Origin: Streptomyces globosus
Lineage (GTDB): Bacteria; Actinomycetota; Actinomycetes; Streptomycetales; Streptomycetaceae
Assembly (NCBI RefSeq): GCF_003325375.1
Contig: NZ_CP030862.1
Span: forward strand, 1,119,501 to 1,183,500
DNA: 64,000 nt
Direction of reading: 5' to 3'
Shown here: one piece after another, positions 27,441 through 36,010 of the stretch
Numbering within the stretch: position 1 is the stretch's first letter
Layout: each line of letters opens with the position of its first letter
The notes under the pieces: generated by a model
What the model saw: only the letters and a program-made list of their open reading frames with translations
Databases searched by the model: none
Told to the model about the DNA's origin: nothing
Program-made: the position numbers and the translations under genes

Positions 27441-27829
27441 CAGGCGGCCCCCAGCCGTTCGGCCGGGATGCGGACCGAGCCCGCGATGCGGCCGCCCGCG
27501 GCGCGGACGGCGATGGCCGCGTCCTCGGCCCACACGTGCTCGACGACCAGGAGGAGGGCGCAGCTGCCGCGTTCGAGGAGGTCCGCGGCCTCCTTGACGT
27601 CCTCCGGGCCGATCAGCGGGGCCGCCTCCCGGTGGGCGAGCAGCCCGTGCAGTTCGACGTACTCGTCGAACTCGGCGGCCATCACCTCGCCCTGTGCCGT
27701 CTTGGCCGCCACGAGGCCGTCGATCAGCCGCACGTTGCCGGTCTTGCGCAGCCCCAGCACCGCCTCCACCGCCGGCACGCGCAACTGCTCCTCGGGGAAG
27801 GCGAGGACGATGAACTCCACAGGTCCCAT
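27440..27829 (-). CDS. DUF6325-family protein
   Basis: 129 residues. The ATG at 27829 has GGGAG at a suitable distance; the open frame runs further upstream without a site. Sequence MGPVEFIVLAFPEEQ, then IDGLVAAKTAQGEV, EYVELHGLLA, and a hydrophobic LLVVEHVWAEDAAIAVRAAGGRI, matching the actinobacterial DUF6325 pattern (MGPVEYLVIEFPGN-like start, helix, VEH.WA segment). First gene of a two-gene operon with the SHOCT protein. It has no known activity. Divergent from the SEDS gene with 95 bp between starts. Confidence 0.85.
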   Translation of the reverse strand: MGPVEFIVLAFPEEQLRVPAVEAVLGLRKTGNVRLIDGLVAAKTAQGEVMAAEFDEYVELHGLLAHREAAPLIGPEDVKEAADLLERGSCALLLVVEHVWAEDAAIAVRAAGGRIAGSVRIPAERLGAA

Positions 27830-27924
27830 GTGCCGAGGCTCCCAGGTCCGCCCGTTCATGACTATTCGTCGGCACACTATGGCATAAGCGGACATGTCAC
27901 CCGTTCACTTGCTACGTTTCCTGT

Positions 27925-29301
27925 ATGACCGCTCTGACGGCAGAGGTGGCGGACCCCGCCCCGCCTCCGCCCCCCGGCGCCCGCGCACCCCGGGGCAGGG
28001 GGGCCGAGCTGATGCTCCTCGCCGGGGCCGTCGCGATCTCCGTCCTCGGCCACCTCCACGTCGGCTTCGCACTGACCGGCGCAGCGCCGCGCGGCGCCGA
28101 CCGCTACGCCGCCGGGCTCGCCTGTGCCGCTCTGCTCGCCCACCTCGCCGTCCGTTTCCGGGCGCCGTACGCGGACCCGCTGCTGCTGCCGATCGCGTTC
28201 CTGCTGAACGGGCTCGGGCTGGTCCTCATCCAGCGCCTCGACGCCACCACCCCCCACCACCTGGCGGCCGGGGACCAGCTGCGGTGGTCCGGGCTCGGAG
28301 CCGCCCTGTTCGTCGTCGCCGTCGCCGTGCTGCGCGACCACCGGGCGCTCCAGCGCTACGCCTACCTGGCGGCGGCCGCGGGCCTGGTGCTGATGCTCGT
28401 CCCCGTGTTCTTCCCGCCGGTCAACGGGGCGCACATCTGGATCCGGTTCGGGGGGCTGTCCTTCCAGCCGGGGGAGTTCGCGAAGATCCTGCTCGCGGTG
28501 TTCTTCGCCGCCTACCTCGCCGCGAACCGGACCGCGCTCGCCCTCACCGGCCGCCGGCTGTTCTGGCGGCTGCGGCTCCTGCCGGGCCGCGCCCTCGGGC
28601 CCGTCCTCGCGATCTGGCTGCTGAGCGTCGGCATGCTCGTGCTGGAACGGGACCTCGGCACGTCCCTGCTCTTTTTCGGCCTTTTCGTCATCATGCTGTT
28701 CACCGCCACCGGGCGGACCGGCTGGATCGCCATCGGGCTCGCCCTCGCCGCGCTGGGGGCCTACGCCGTCGGCACCCTCGAACCGCACGTCCACAGCCGG
28801 GTCGAGGACTGGCTGCACCCCCTCGCCTCCGTCGAGCGCGGCGAAGGCCCCGGCCAGCTCGCCCAGTCCCTCTTCGCGTTCGGCGCCGGCGGCCTGCTCG
28901 GCGCCGGGCTCGGACACGGCCAGTCCTTCCTCATCGGCTTCGCCGCCAAATCCGACTTCATCCTCGCCACCGCCGGCGAAGAGCTCGGCCTCGCCGGCCT
29001 CACCGCCATCCTGCTGCTGTACGGGATCCTCGTGCACCGCGGCTTCCGCGCCGGGCTCGCGCTGCGCGACCCCTTCGGGCGGCTGCTGGCCACCGGCCTC
29101 GCCTCGATCATCGCCCTCCAGGTGTTCGGTATCGCCGGGGGCGTGACCGGGCTGATCCCGCTCACGGGCATGGCCATGCCCTTCCTGGCGCAGGGCGGCT
29201 CGTCCGTCGTCACCAACTGGATCATCGTCGCGCTGCTCGTCCGGCTGAGCGACAGCGCGCGCAGGCCGCTGCCGGACGGCGGGGCGGAGGGGGGCGGGTG
29301 A
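27925..29301 (+). CDS. SEDS-family peptidoglycan polymerase (FtsW/RodA-like)
   Basis: 458 residues with about 10 membrane helices. The conserved SEDS patterns are visible: a motif near GLSFQPGEFAKILLAVFFAAYLA, LLSVGMLVLERDLGTSLLFFGLFVIML with the Asp, and the C-terminal TGLIPLTGMAMPFLAQGGSSVVTNWII. It acts as glycan-polymerising partner of a class B PBP at the membrane. The partner gene follows with a GTGA overlap. The first 30 residues are Pro/Arg-rich. Streptomycetes have several FtsW/RodA/SfrA-type paralogues; this one, with its adjacent short PBP, is not the division FtsW (which sits in the dcw cluster). Confidence 0.93.
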   Translation: MTALTAEVADPAPPPPPGARAPRGRGAELMLLAGAVAISVLGHLHVGFALTGAAPRGADRYAAGLACAALLAHLAVRFRAPYADPLLLPIAFLLNGLGLVLIQRLDATTPHHLAAGDQLRWSGLGAALFVVAVAVLRDHRALQRYAYLAAAAGLVLMLVPVFFPPVNGAHIWIRFGGLSFQPGEFAKILLAVFFAAYLAANRTALALTGRRLFWRLRLLPGRALGPVLAIWLLSVGMLVLERDLGTSLLFFGLFVIMLFTATGRTGWIAIGLALAALGAYAVGTLEPHVHSRVEDWLHPLASVERGEGPGQLAQSLFAFGAGGLLGAGLGHGQSFLIGFAAKSDFILATAGEELGLAGLTAILLLYGILVHRGFRAGLALRDPFGRLLATGLASIIALQVFGIAGGVTGLIPLTGMAMPFLAQGGSSVVTNWIIVALLVRLSDSARRPLPDGGAEGGG

Positions 29302-30764
29302 TCCGGCACATCCGCTGGTGCGCCTGGTTCTGCGCACTGCTCCTCGCGGCCCTGCTCGTCAACGCCGCGCGCGTGCAGGTCTGGGAGGCCGCCGCCTACC
29401 GGGACAGCCCGGCCAACAAGCGGCCCGCCGTGGAGCGGTGGGCCCAGCCGCGCGGCGACATCCTGGTCGAGGGACGGCCCGTCACCGGCTCCCGGGACAG
29501 CCGGCAGCTGCTGCGCTGGGAGCGCACGTACGCGGACGGCCCGCTGTACGCGCCGGTCACCGGGTTCGCCTCGCAGACGTACGGGACGAGCCTGCTGGAG
29601 CGCGCCGAGGACGCCCTCCTCGCCGGGACCGACCCCGGGCTCACCGCCTTCCCCCTCTGGTACGACCTGGCCCGCGGCCGGCCCTCCGGCGGGAACGCGG
29701 AGACCACCCTCGTCGCGGCCGTCCAGCAGGCCGGGTACACCGCCCTGGAGGGCAAGCGGGGGGCGGTCGCCGCCCTCGAACCGGTCACCGGGCGGATCCT
29801 CGCCCTCGTCAGCAGCCCCTCCTACGACCCGGGGGAGCTGTCCGGAACCGGTACGGCCGTCACCGCGGCCTGGACCCGGCTCAACGAGGACCCCGCCCGG
29901 CCCATGCTGAACCGGGCGCTGCACGAGACGTACCCGCCCGGATCAACGTTCAAGATCGTGACGGCGGCTGCGGCGCTCGACGCGGGCACCGTCACCGACG
30001 TGGACGCGCCGACCCGTACCCCCGACCCCTACCCGCTGCCCGGCACCCGCACCCTGCTCCCCAACGCGGCCTCGGGCTGCGAGGACGCCTCCATGGCCGA
30101 CGCGGTGCGGTGGTCCTGCAACACGGTGATGGCCCGGATCGGCGTCCGCGTGGGGCTGCGGGGCATGGCGGAGGCGGCCCGCCGGTTCGGGTTCAACGAC
30201 GCGGGGCTGCGCGTGCCCGCCTGGGTGTCCCGTTCGAACTTCGACACCGACATGAGCCCCGACCAGCTCGCCCTGTCCTCCATCGGGCAGTTCAACACCA
30301 AGGCCACGCCGCTCCAGATGGCCCGGGTCGCCGCGGCCGTCGCGTCCGGCGGGGAGCTGCCGGCCCCGTACCTCGTGGAGCGCGCCACCCGCGCCGACGG
30401 CACCCAGATCCGCACCGGCGGCCGCCGCGGCGGATCCGGGCGGGCCATGACGCCCTCGACGGCCCTGCGGCTCCAGGAGCTGATGGTCGGTGCCGTCGAG
30501 GACGGCACCGCGCGCAACGCGGCCGTCGCCGGAGCGGTCGTCGGCGGCAAGACGGGCACCGCCCAGCACGGCGTCGGCAACGCCGGCACGCCGTACGCCT
30601 GGTTCATCGGCTGGGCCAAGGCCGCGGACGAGCCCCTGCCGGGGGTCGCGGTCGCGGTGGTGGTCGAGGACGCCTCCGGGGACCGCGGCGACATCAGCGG
30701 CAACAGTGCGGCCGCGCCGATCGCCCGCGCGGTGATGGAGGCGGCCCTCCGGGCCGGGCCCTAG
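29298..30764 (+). CDS. class B penicillin-binding protein 2-like transpeptidase
   Basis: 488 residues; the GTG at 29298 overlaps the SEDS stop (GTGA). Single N-terminal membrane anchor (WCAWFCALLLAALLVNAARV), a short dimerisation domain (AQPRGDILVEGRPVTGSR), then the transpeptidase domain with SxxK STFK (in YPPGSTFKIV), SxN SCN (in AVRWSCNTVMAR) and KTG (in VVGGKTGTAQHG). It cross-links peptidoglycan together with the adjacent SEDS polymerase. The coding sequence ends TAG at 30762-30764, in which the final G is the first base of an inserted MITE-like element; before insertion the stop would have been TAA. Confidence 0.94.
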   Translation: MIRHIRWCAWFCALLLAALLVNAARVQVWEAAAYRDSPANKRPAVERWAQPRGDILVEGRPVTGSRDSRQLLRWERTYADGPLYAPVTGFASQTYGTSLLERAEDALLAGTDPGLTAFPLWYDLARGRPSGGNAETTLVAAVQQAGYTALEGKRGAVAALEPVTGRILALVSSPSYDPGELSGTGTAVTAAWTRLNEDPARPMLNRALHETYPPGSTFKIVTAAAALDAGTVTDVDAPTRTPDPYPLPGTRTLLPNAASGCEDASMADAVRWSCNTVMARIGVRVGLRGMAEAARRFGFNDAGLRVPAWVSRSNFDTDMSPDQLALSSIGQFNTKATPLQMARVAAAVASGGELPAPYLVERATRADGTQIRTGGRRGGSGRAMTPSTALRLQELMVGAVEDGTARNAAVAGAVVGGKTGTAQHGVGNAGTPYAWFIGWAKAADEPLPGVAVAVVVEDASGDRGDISGNSAAAPIARAVMEAALRAGP

Positions 30765-30926
30765 GGTCTGTATTGAGTTGCCCCGTGGAGCAAGGAGCGG
30801 CGTTCGGTGCGTGCCCTCGGTGTGCGGGACGAATGTCCTCGTAGCGGAGCTACGAGGACATTCGGCTCGTGCGCCGAGGGTGCGTGCCGGGCGTCGCGAC
30901 GCCGCGGGGCAACTCAATACAGACCC
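30764..30926. mobile_element. 163-bp MITE-like element, TA target duplication
   Basis: Left end 30764-30785 and right end 30905-30926 are 22-bp perfect terminal inverted repeats beginning GGGTCTGTATTGAGTTGCC. Flanking TA at 30762-30763 and 30927-30928 fits the TA target duplication of IS630/Tc1-type elements. The centre holds a second perfect hairpin, 16-base arms at 30830-30845 and 30849-30864 with loop GGA. No coding capacity is seen, so it would depend on a transposase elsewhere. The hairpin probably also terminates the SEDS-PBP transcript. Confidence 0.85.
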
Positions 30927-30928
30927 TA

Positions 30929-31119
30929 AGTGCTTCCCCACGGGTCGGGGGCGTTGGCGGCACCGGACAGCGGTAGACGAGTCGTCAACAAGTCGGGCGC
31001 GGGGGATTGACGGGCTTGCTGACAAGCAGTCTCATAACTGGTGTACGCCGCACGGCGATTGCGGCCGGCGGCGACCGACGTCGACCCCCGCCAACCCAGT
31101 TAGGGCGAGGTGCCCCGCC
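30929..31119 (+). promoter_or_regulatory. upstream region of the AurF-like gene
   Basis: Non-coding stretch following the MITE. It contains TTGACG at 31007-31012 with the inverted repeat GCTTG-CTGA-CAAGC (31014-31027) just downstream, overlapping the expected promoter spacer. This could be an operator of the TetR regulator encoded after the AurF-like gene. Unproven. Confidence 0.35.
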
Positions 31120-32067
31120 ATGACGACCACCACGACCACCGACGGGACGGACCCCGGCCGGGTCCTCCAGGACGCGCTCGGCCTCCTCAAGGACCGCGAG
31201 CAGATCGCGGCGCGGCTGCTCGAATCCTCCGCCAAGCACTCCTTCGACCCCGACAAGGAACTCGACTGGGACGCCCCCCTCGTCGACGGCGCGTACTACG
31301 TGCCGCCGGAACTCCTGTCGCTGTACGACACCCCGCTCTGGAAGCGCATGGGCGAACAGCAGCGCATCGACCTCTCGCGGCACGAGGCCGCCTCCCTCGC
31401 CTCCCTCGGCATCTGGTTCGAGATCATCCTCATGCAGCTCCTCGTCAGGCACATCTACGACAAGCCGCTGACGAGCAACCACGTCCGCTACGCCCTCACC
31501 GAGATAGCCGACGAGTGCCGCCACTCGATGATGTTCGCCCGCCTGATCCAGAAGATCGGGGCCCCCGACTACCCCGTCTCCCCCCTCCACCACAACCTCG
31601 CCCGCCTCCTCAAGACCGTCTCCACCACCCCCGGCTCCTTCGCCTGCACCCTCCTCGGCGAGGAGATCCTCGACTGGATGCAGCGCCTCACCTTCCCCGA
31701 CGAGCGCATCCAGCCCCTCGTCCGCGGCATCACCCGCATCCACGTCGTCGAGGAAGCCCGCCACGTCCGCTACGCCCGCGAGGAACTCCGCCGCCAGATG
31801 CTGACCGCACCCCGCTGGGAGCAGGAACTGACCCGCATCAGCTGCGGAGAGGCCGCCCGCGTCTTCTCCCTCGCCTTCGTCAACCCCCGGGTGTACGAGA
31901 ACGTCGGCCTCGACCGCCGCGAAGCCGTCGCCCAGGTCAAGGCCAGCGGCCACCGCCGCGAGGTCATGCAGACCGGCGCCAAGCGGCTCACCGACTTCCT
32001 CGACGACATCGGCGTCCTGCGCGGAGTCGGCCGCAGGCTGTGGCGCGCCTCCGGCCTCCTCGCCTGA
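31120..32067 (+). CDS. AurF-like diiron oxygenase (p-aminobenzoate N-oxygenase family)
   Basis: 315 residues from ATG 31120 (GGCGAGG upstream). A helical bundle with two iron-ligand motifs: ADECRHSMMFARL and EEARHVRYAREEL, plus acidic ligands in FEIILMQLLVRHIY and GEEILDWMQ. This pattern fits the AurF family, which oxidises arylamines or related substrates using a diiron centre in the cytosol. It is not part of an obvious biosynthetic cluster; a TetR gene follows after 41 bp on the same strand and may control it. Upstream is the MITE. The physiological substrate cannot be told from sequence; many streptomycetes carry this conserved stand-alone copy. Confidence 0.85.
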   Translation: MTTTTTTDGTDPGRVLQDALGLLKDREQIAARLLESSAKHSFDPDKELDWDAPLVDGAYYVPPELLSLYDTPLWKRMGEQQRIDLSRHEAASLASLGIWFEIILMQLLVRHIYDKPLTSNHVRYALTEIADECRHSMMFARLIQKIGAPDYPVSPLHHNLARLLKTVSTTPGSFACTLLGEEILDWMQRLTFPDERIQPLVRGITRIHVVEEARHVRYAREELRRQMLTAPRWEQELTRISCGEAARVFSLAFVNPRVYENVGLDRREAVAQVKASGHRREVMQTGAKRLTDFLDDIGVLRGVGRRLWRASGLLA

Positions 32068-32108
32068 TCGCCACCCGGACGGCGGTCCCCGGAAGCTAAC
32101 CTGCGGGC

Positions 32109-32822
32109 ATGACCGCACCCGCGTACCGCCGGCTGAGCGTCGAGGAGCGGCGGGCCCAGCTCCTCGACGCGGCCCTGTCGCTGTTCGCGCACCGGGCACC
32201 CGAAGACGTCTCCCTCGACGGCGTCGCCGAGGCCGCGGGCGTCTCGCGGCCCCTGGTGTACCGCTACTTCCCGGGCGGCAAGCAGCAGCTGTACGAGGCC
32301 GCACTGCGCTCCGCCGCCGACCGGCTCGACCAGTGCTTCGCCGTACCGCAGACCGGGCCCCTCACCCGCCGCCTCTCCCTCGCCCTCGACCACTACCTGG
32401 CGTTCGTCGACGAGCACGACACCGGTTTCGCCGCCCTCCTGCAGGGCGGCAGCGTCGTCGAGACCTCCCGCACCACCGCCACCGTCGACGGAATCCGCCG
32501 CTCGGCCGCCCAGCAGATCCTCCTCCACCTCGCCGTGCCCACCCCCGGGCCGCGGCTGCGGATGATGGTCCGGACATGGATCACCGCCGTCGAGGCCGCC
32601 TCCCTCATATGGGTCGACGAAGGCAAACACCCCGACGCCGCAACCCTGCGGGACTGGCTCGTCGACCAGTTCATCGCCCTCCTGGCCGCCACCGCCGCCA
32701 CCGACCCCGAAACCGCCGCGGCCGCCCGCGCCGCCCTCGCCCTGGAGGAGGCGGACGGGCCGGCCGGCCTCCTCGCCCGACGGGTCATCCCCGTGGTCTC
32801 CGAGGCCGCGCACCTGCTGTGA
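32109..32822 (+). CDS. TetR-family transcriptional regulator
   Basis: 237 residues. N-terminal TetR DNA-binding domain: RRAQLLDAALSLFAHRAPEDVSLDGVAEAAGVSRPLVYRYFPGGKQQLYEAAL, with recognition helix around SRPLVYRYF. The C-terminal part is an all-helical ligand-binding domain. The gene follows the AurF-like gene by 41 bp on the same strand, so local regulation of that gene is likely. A candidate operator (inverted GCTTG/CAAGC repeat) lies before the AurF-like gene. ATG start with a weak ribosome site (GGAAGC). Confidence 0.93.
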   Translation: MTAPAYRRLSVEERRAQLLDAALSLFAHRAPEDVSLDGVAEAAGVSRPLVYRYFPGGKQQLYEAALRSAADRLDQCFAVPQTGPLTRRLSLALDHYLAFVDEHDTGFAALLQGGSVVETSRTTATVDGIRRSAAQQILLHLAVPTPGPRLRMMVRTWITAVEAASLIWVDEGKHPDAATLRDWLVDQFIALLAATAATDPETAAAARAALALEEADGPAGLLARRVIPVVSEAAHLL

Positions 32823-32860
32823 GCAGGGCCGGGCCGGAAGGCGTGGGGGACACTGGAGGC

Positions 32861-33130
32861 GTGAGAAGCGAACCCACCCCCTTCGAGGGCGGCCCGATGG
32901 ACGGCCGGGTCCTGCCCGTCCTCGTCGGCCCCACCGGCCACCCCCCGAAGTGGTACGAGATCCCCGTCCCGGCGGCCGACGGCGGTGACCCGACCATCCT
33001 GCTGTACGAGCGCGTGCCCTCCGGGTACAGCAAGCGGCTGGCGCTCCAGAAGGGGTGGAAGTACGACTACCGGCCGGGCGGGGAGAAGCCGAAGCTGCGC
33101 TGGCCGTGGAGCAGGCCGACGGGGCGGTAG
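32861..33130 (+). CDS. conserved small hypothetical protein
   Basis: 89 residues from GTG 32861 with GGAGG 4-5 bp upstream, 38 bp after the TetR gene. It has no membrane segment or signal. The sequence PKWYEIPVPAADGG, LLYERVPSGYSKRLALQKGWKYDYRPGG suggests a compact domain rich in Tyr, Trp and basic residues, with a basic C-terminus (KPKLRWPWSRP) that could bind nucleic acid. I do not recognise the family; it looks like a short streptomycete-conserved protein. Confidence 0.7.
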   Translation: MRSEPTPFEGGPMDGRVLPVLVGPTGHPPKWYEIPVPAADGGDPTILLYERVPSGYSKRLALQKGWKYDYRPGGEKPKLRWPWSRPTGR

Positions 33131-33240
33131 CGGCCCCTCCGCCTGAAGGCGGTACTGCGGCTCGCGCCGGTCCGCGCCGGTCCGCGCCGGCGGCGCCAGG
33201 GGCGTCAGCGGCGCCGGCGGCGCGAGGGGCCTCCGGGGCG

Positions 33241-33843
33241 TCAGTGGTCCGTGCGGCCCCGGCGGTGCATGGCGAAGGCCAGGCCCGCGGCGCCGACCGC
33301 CGCGATGCCGCCGCCCGCCGCGAGCAGCAGCAGCCCGTCGCCCGGCTCGTCGGCCAGGGTGTGCAGCCGCAGGGTGCCGGTCGTCCCGGCGGCGACGACC
33401 CGTCCGTCCCGGATTCCGGTCTTGTGGCCGCTCCCGTCCGCGTCCCCGGCTCCGCCCGCGGGGCGCGGACTCGCCGCGGTCGCCTGGCGTGCCGTCGCCG
33501 CCCCGCCGCCGACCCAGGAGTCCAGCCGGCCGTCCGGCCGCAGGGCCGCGTGCAGCGTGCCCGTCCCGCCGATGTCCGTGACCCCGTTCCGGCTGGTCAG
33601 CACCGCGGCTGTGACCCCGTCGGCGTCCAGGATCTCCGCCTCGTACGCCTCCCCGGCCCGGTAGACGTCCGCCCGGGACACCCCGTCCGCGAGCGCGACG
33701 CTCCGCAGGAGCGTGCGCGGGCCGGCGGACTGCGCCGCAGACGCGGCCGGCAGCCCCTCCGCCAGGGCGGAAGCCGTCGGCAGGGCGAGCAGCCCTGCGG
33801 CGCATGCGGCCACGGCTGCGGCACGAACGGGACGCCTGCTCAA
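33241..33843 (-). CDS. secreted, C-terminally membrane-anchored protein
   Basis: 200 residues. TTG start at 33843, chosen because GGAAGGAAG stands 5 bp upstream and no ATG or GTG with a site precedes the signal sequence. Signal peptide: SRRPVRAAAVAACAAGLLALPTASALA. The mature part contains YEAEILDADGVTAAVLTSRNGVTDI and TLHAALRPDGRLDSWVGG, a beta-rich region, then a Gly/Ala-rich linker, and a C-terminal transmembrane segment (GLLLLAAGGGIAAVGAAGLAFAM) followed by basic HRRGR, as in proteins anchored with their bulk outside the cell. No sortase motif. Function not recognised. Confidence 0.75.
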   Translation of the reverse strand: MSRRPVRAAAVAACAAGLLALPTASALAEGLPAASAAQSAGPRTLLRSVALADGVSRADVYRAGEAYEAEILDADGVTAAVLTSRNGVTDIGGTGTLHAALRPDGRLDSWVGGGAATARQATAASPRPAGGAGDADGSGHKTGIRDGRVVAAGTTGTLRLHTLADEPGDGLLLLAAGGGIAAVGAAGLAFAMHRRGRTDH

Positions 33844-34034
33844 GGGACTTCCTTCCGAGGTGGGGAACCAACGCCGACGCGCCCACCCTAGGAACCGGCC
33901 GTTGCGGTACCGCGATGAGCACGTAACAGCCACCCGGCGGAGAGCCGTAGATGCCGTTACACAACCGAGAAGTCCTCCGGGGGATTGCCACCGGACGCCC
34001 CGGCTGCTCCCATGAACGGCGGGGGGTGAAGCCG

Positions 34035-34850
34035 ATGCCCGAACCCGTGCCCGCACGGCTCACAGTGCTGCCGAGCGGCCGCCCCGGCCGCGGCCGGCTC
34101 TACGTGAACCTGCCCGACGGCAGGGCAGTGGCCTGGTACGACCGGCAGGCCAACCGGATCAGCCTGCTCGCCGACCCGCACCGCGAAGCGGTCCTCGCCG
34201 CCCTGCGGCCCTACCTCACCGGGGCCCCGGCCGTCGGCCCGCCGCCCGTGCCGACCGCCGCCGCGCTGCGCCGCCTCGCGCTGCCACCGGACCGGGACCT
34301 CGCCCCCAACCGGCCCGGCGAAGCCCTGCTCGGCGAACTGGCCTTCGGGTCGCCGGGCGGGCGGGAACGGCACCGCATACGGCAGGCGCTGGGTGTGCAG
34401 CAGCGCATGGGGGACCGGCTCGACGGGCTCGAAGGGGGCGGCTGGCGGATCCTGCACTGCGTGCCGGTGAGGGGGCTCGGCCGGATCGACCACCTGGTGA
34501 TCGGACCCGGCGGGGTGTTTTGCGTGCGGACCGTCGCGGGGCGGCGGCAGCGGGTCGTCGTCGGGGACCTGCTGATCGGCGTCGGCCGGTCCGAACCGCG
34601 TCCGGAACCCCGCTGGATCCGCCGGGCGGCAGCCGCCGCGGCCGGTGCGCTCGGGACGCCGGTCGGAGCGGCGCTGGCCGTCGTGGACGCCTCCCGCCTC
34701 GACGTCGCGCCCACCGTCCGCGACATCCGGGTGCTGGAGCCGGCCACGGCGCCGGCCGCCTTCGCGGCGGCCCCGGCGACCCTCAAACCGCCGGAGGTGG
34801 AGGCGCTGTTCGGGCTCGCGCGGGACATCCGGACCTGGCGGGGGTGGTGA
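34035..34850 (+). CDS. NERD-domain-like protein, apparently lacking nuclease residues
   Basis: 271 residues from ATG 34035 (GGGGGTGA 5 bp upstream; GTG 34026 is an alternative). The N-terminal 85 residues are a small domain (RLYVNLPDGRAVAWYDRQANRISLL). The central domain resembles NERD: GEALLGELAFG, WRILHCVPVRGLGRIDHLVIGPGGVFCVRT. Typical NERD nucleases have D in this D-H-x-V-I segment and E-T-K after it; here the second motif reads VRTVAG, so the Glu and Lys appear lost. It converges on ku with an 8-bp gap. Activity as a nuclease is doubtful; a DNA-binding or regulatory role is possible. Confidence 0.75.
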   Translation: MPEPVPARLTVLPSGRPGRGRLYVNLPDGRAVAWYDRQANRISLLADPHREAVLAALRPYLTGAPAVGPPPVPTAAALRRLALPPDRDLAPNRPGEALLGELAFGSPGGRERHRIRQALGVQQRMGDRLDGLEGGGWRILHCVPVRGLGRIDHLVIGPGGVFCVRTVAGRRQRVVVGDLLIGVGRSEPRPEPRWIRRAAAAAAGALGTPVGAALAVVDASRLDVAPTVRDIRVLEPATAPAAFAAAPATLKPPEVEALFGLARDIRTWRGW

Positions 34851-34857
34851 GGGGGCG

Positions 34858-35979
34858 CTACGCCGAGCTGCGCTTCCTCGGGGCCGCCTTCTTCGCCGCG
34901 GCCGTCTTCCCGGCCGCCGTCTTGGCCGTCGACTTCGTGGCGGACGCCTTCGTCCGGGACGCCTTCGTCTCGGACGCCTTGGCCGTCGACTTCCCCGACG
35001 CCGATGTCGACGTCGACTTGCGTGCCTTCGCGGTCGCCGGCTGGGAGCGGGCGGCCGTCGACTTCTTGCCGCCGACCGCCTTCGGGGCGGCAGGCGCCGT
35101 CTTGCGGGTGCGCCGCATCGGAGTGACCTCCGCCTCCTCCCTCTCCTCCCTCTCCTCCTTCCCCGCCTTCCCCTCCTTGCCCTCCTGCGGCGTGCCCTCG
35201 CGGGAGGCCTTCGCCGCCTTCACGCTCTTCTCCAGCGCCGCCATCAGGTCGATGACCTTGCCGCCCGCCGGCTGGACCTCCGCCTCCGACGGCGGTTCGA
35301 ACGCGCCGCCCGCCTTCGCCTCGATCATCGCCTCGACGGCCTCGCGGTACTCGTCCTTCAGCGACGACATCTCCACCTCGCCGAGCGTCGCCATCAGCGC
35401 GTCCGCCAGGTCCAGCTCCGCGTCCCGCACCGCCACCGACGACTCGGGGGCCACCCCCTCCGGCCGGCGGATCTCGTCCGGCCACAGCAGGCCGTGCATG
35501 GCGATCACGTCGTCCACCACGCGCAGCATGCCCAGGCGCTCGCGGCCGCGCAGCGCGAACTTGGCGATGGCGACCCGGCGGCTGCGCTTCAGGGCCTCGC
35601 GCAGCAGGGTGTACGGCTTGGCGGCCGTCGCGCCGTTCGCCGCCAGGTAGTACGCCGCGTCCATCTGGAGGGGGTCGATCTCGTCCGCCGGGACGAAGGA
35701 GACGATCTCGATCGTCTTCGCCGTGGAGATCGGCAGCTGGGCCAGGTCCTCGTCGGTGATCGGGATGATCGAGCCGTCCGCCTCCTCGTAGCCCTTGCCG
35801 ATCTCGGCGCCCGACAGCTCCTCGCCGTCCAGCTCGCACACCTTGCGGTAGCGGACACGCCCGCCGTCCTCCAGGTGGATCTGGCGGAACGAGATCGCAT
35901 GGCTCTCAGTGGCGTTCACCAGCTTGATCGGGATGCTGACCAGGCCGAAGGAAATGGCGCCGTTCCAGATGGATCGCAC
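34858..35979 (-). CDS. ku: non-homologous end joining protein Ku
   Basis: 373 residues; starts MRSIWNGAISFGLVSIPIKL, the standard bacterial Ku N-terminus. The core beta-barrel (residues 1-260) includes KVCELDGEELSGAEIGKGYE and YYLAANGATAAKPYTLL. The last 100 residues are a Lys/Ala/Ser/Thr-rich basic tail (KASRTKASATKST...), typical of streptomycete Ku proteins, which increases DNA binding. Homodimeric ring that binds double-strand break ends and recruits LigD-type activities. Divergent from the polymerase gene by 31 bp and therefore probably co-regulated with it. Confidence 0.97.
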   Translation of the reverse strand: MRSIWNGAISFGLVSIPIKLVNATESHAISFRQIHLEDGGRVRYRKVCELDGEELSGAEIGKGYEEADGSIIPITDEDLAQLPISTAKTIEIVSFVPADEIDPLQMDAAYYLAANGATAAKPYTLLREALKRSRRVAIAKFALRGRERLGMLRVVDDVIAMHGLLWPDEIRRPEGVAPESSVAVRDAELDLADALMATLGEVEMSSLKDEYREAVEAMIEAKAGGAFEPPSEAEVQPAGGKVIDLMAALEKSVKAAKASREGTPQEGKEGKAGKEEREEREEAEVTPMRRTRKTAPAAPKAVGGKKSTAARSQPATAKARKSTSTSASGKSTAKASETKASRTKASATKSTAKTAAGKTAAAKKAAPRKRSSA

Positions 35980-36010
35980 GGTTCCTCCCGTTTCGTGGCA
36001 ATCTCATCGT

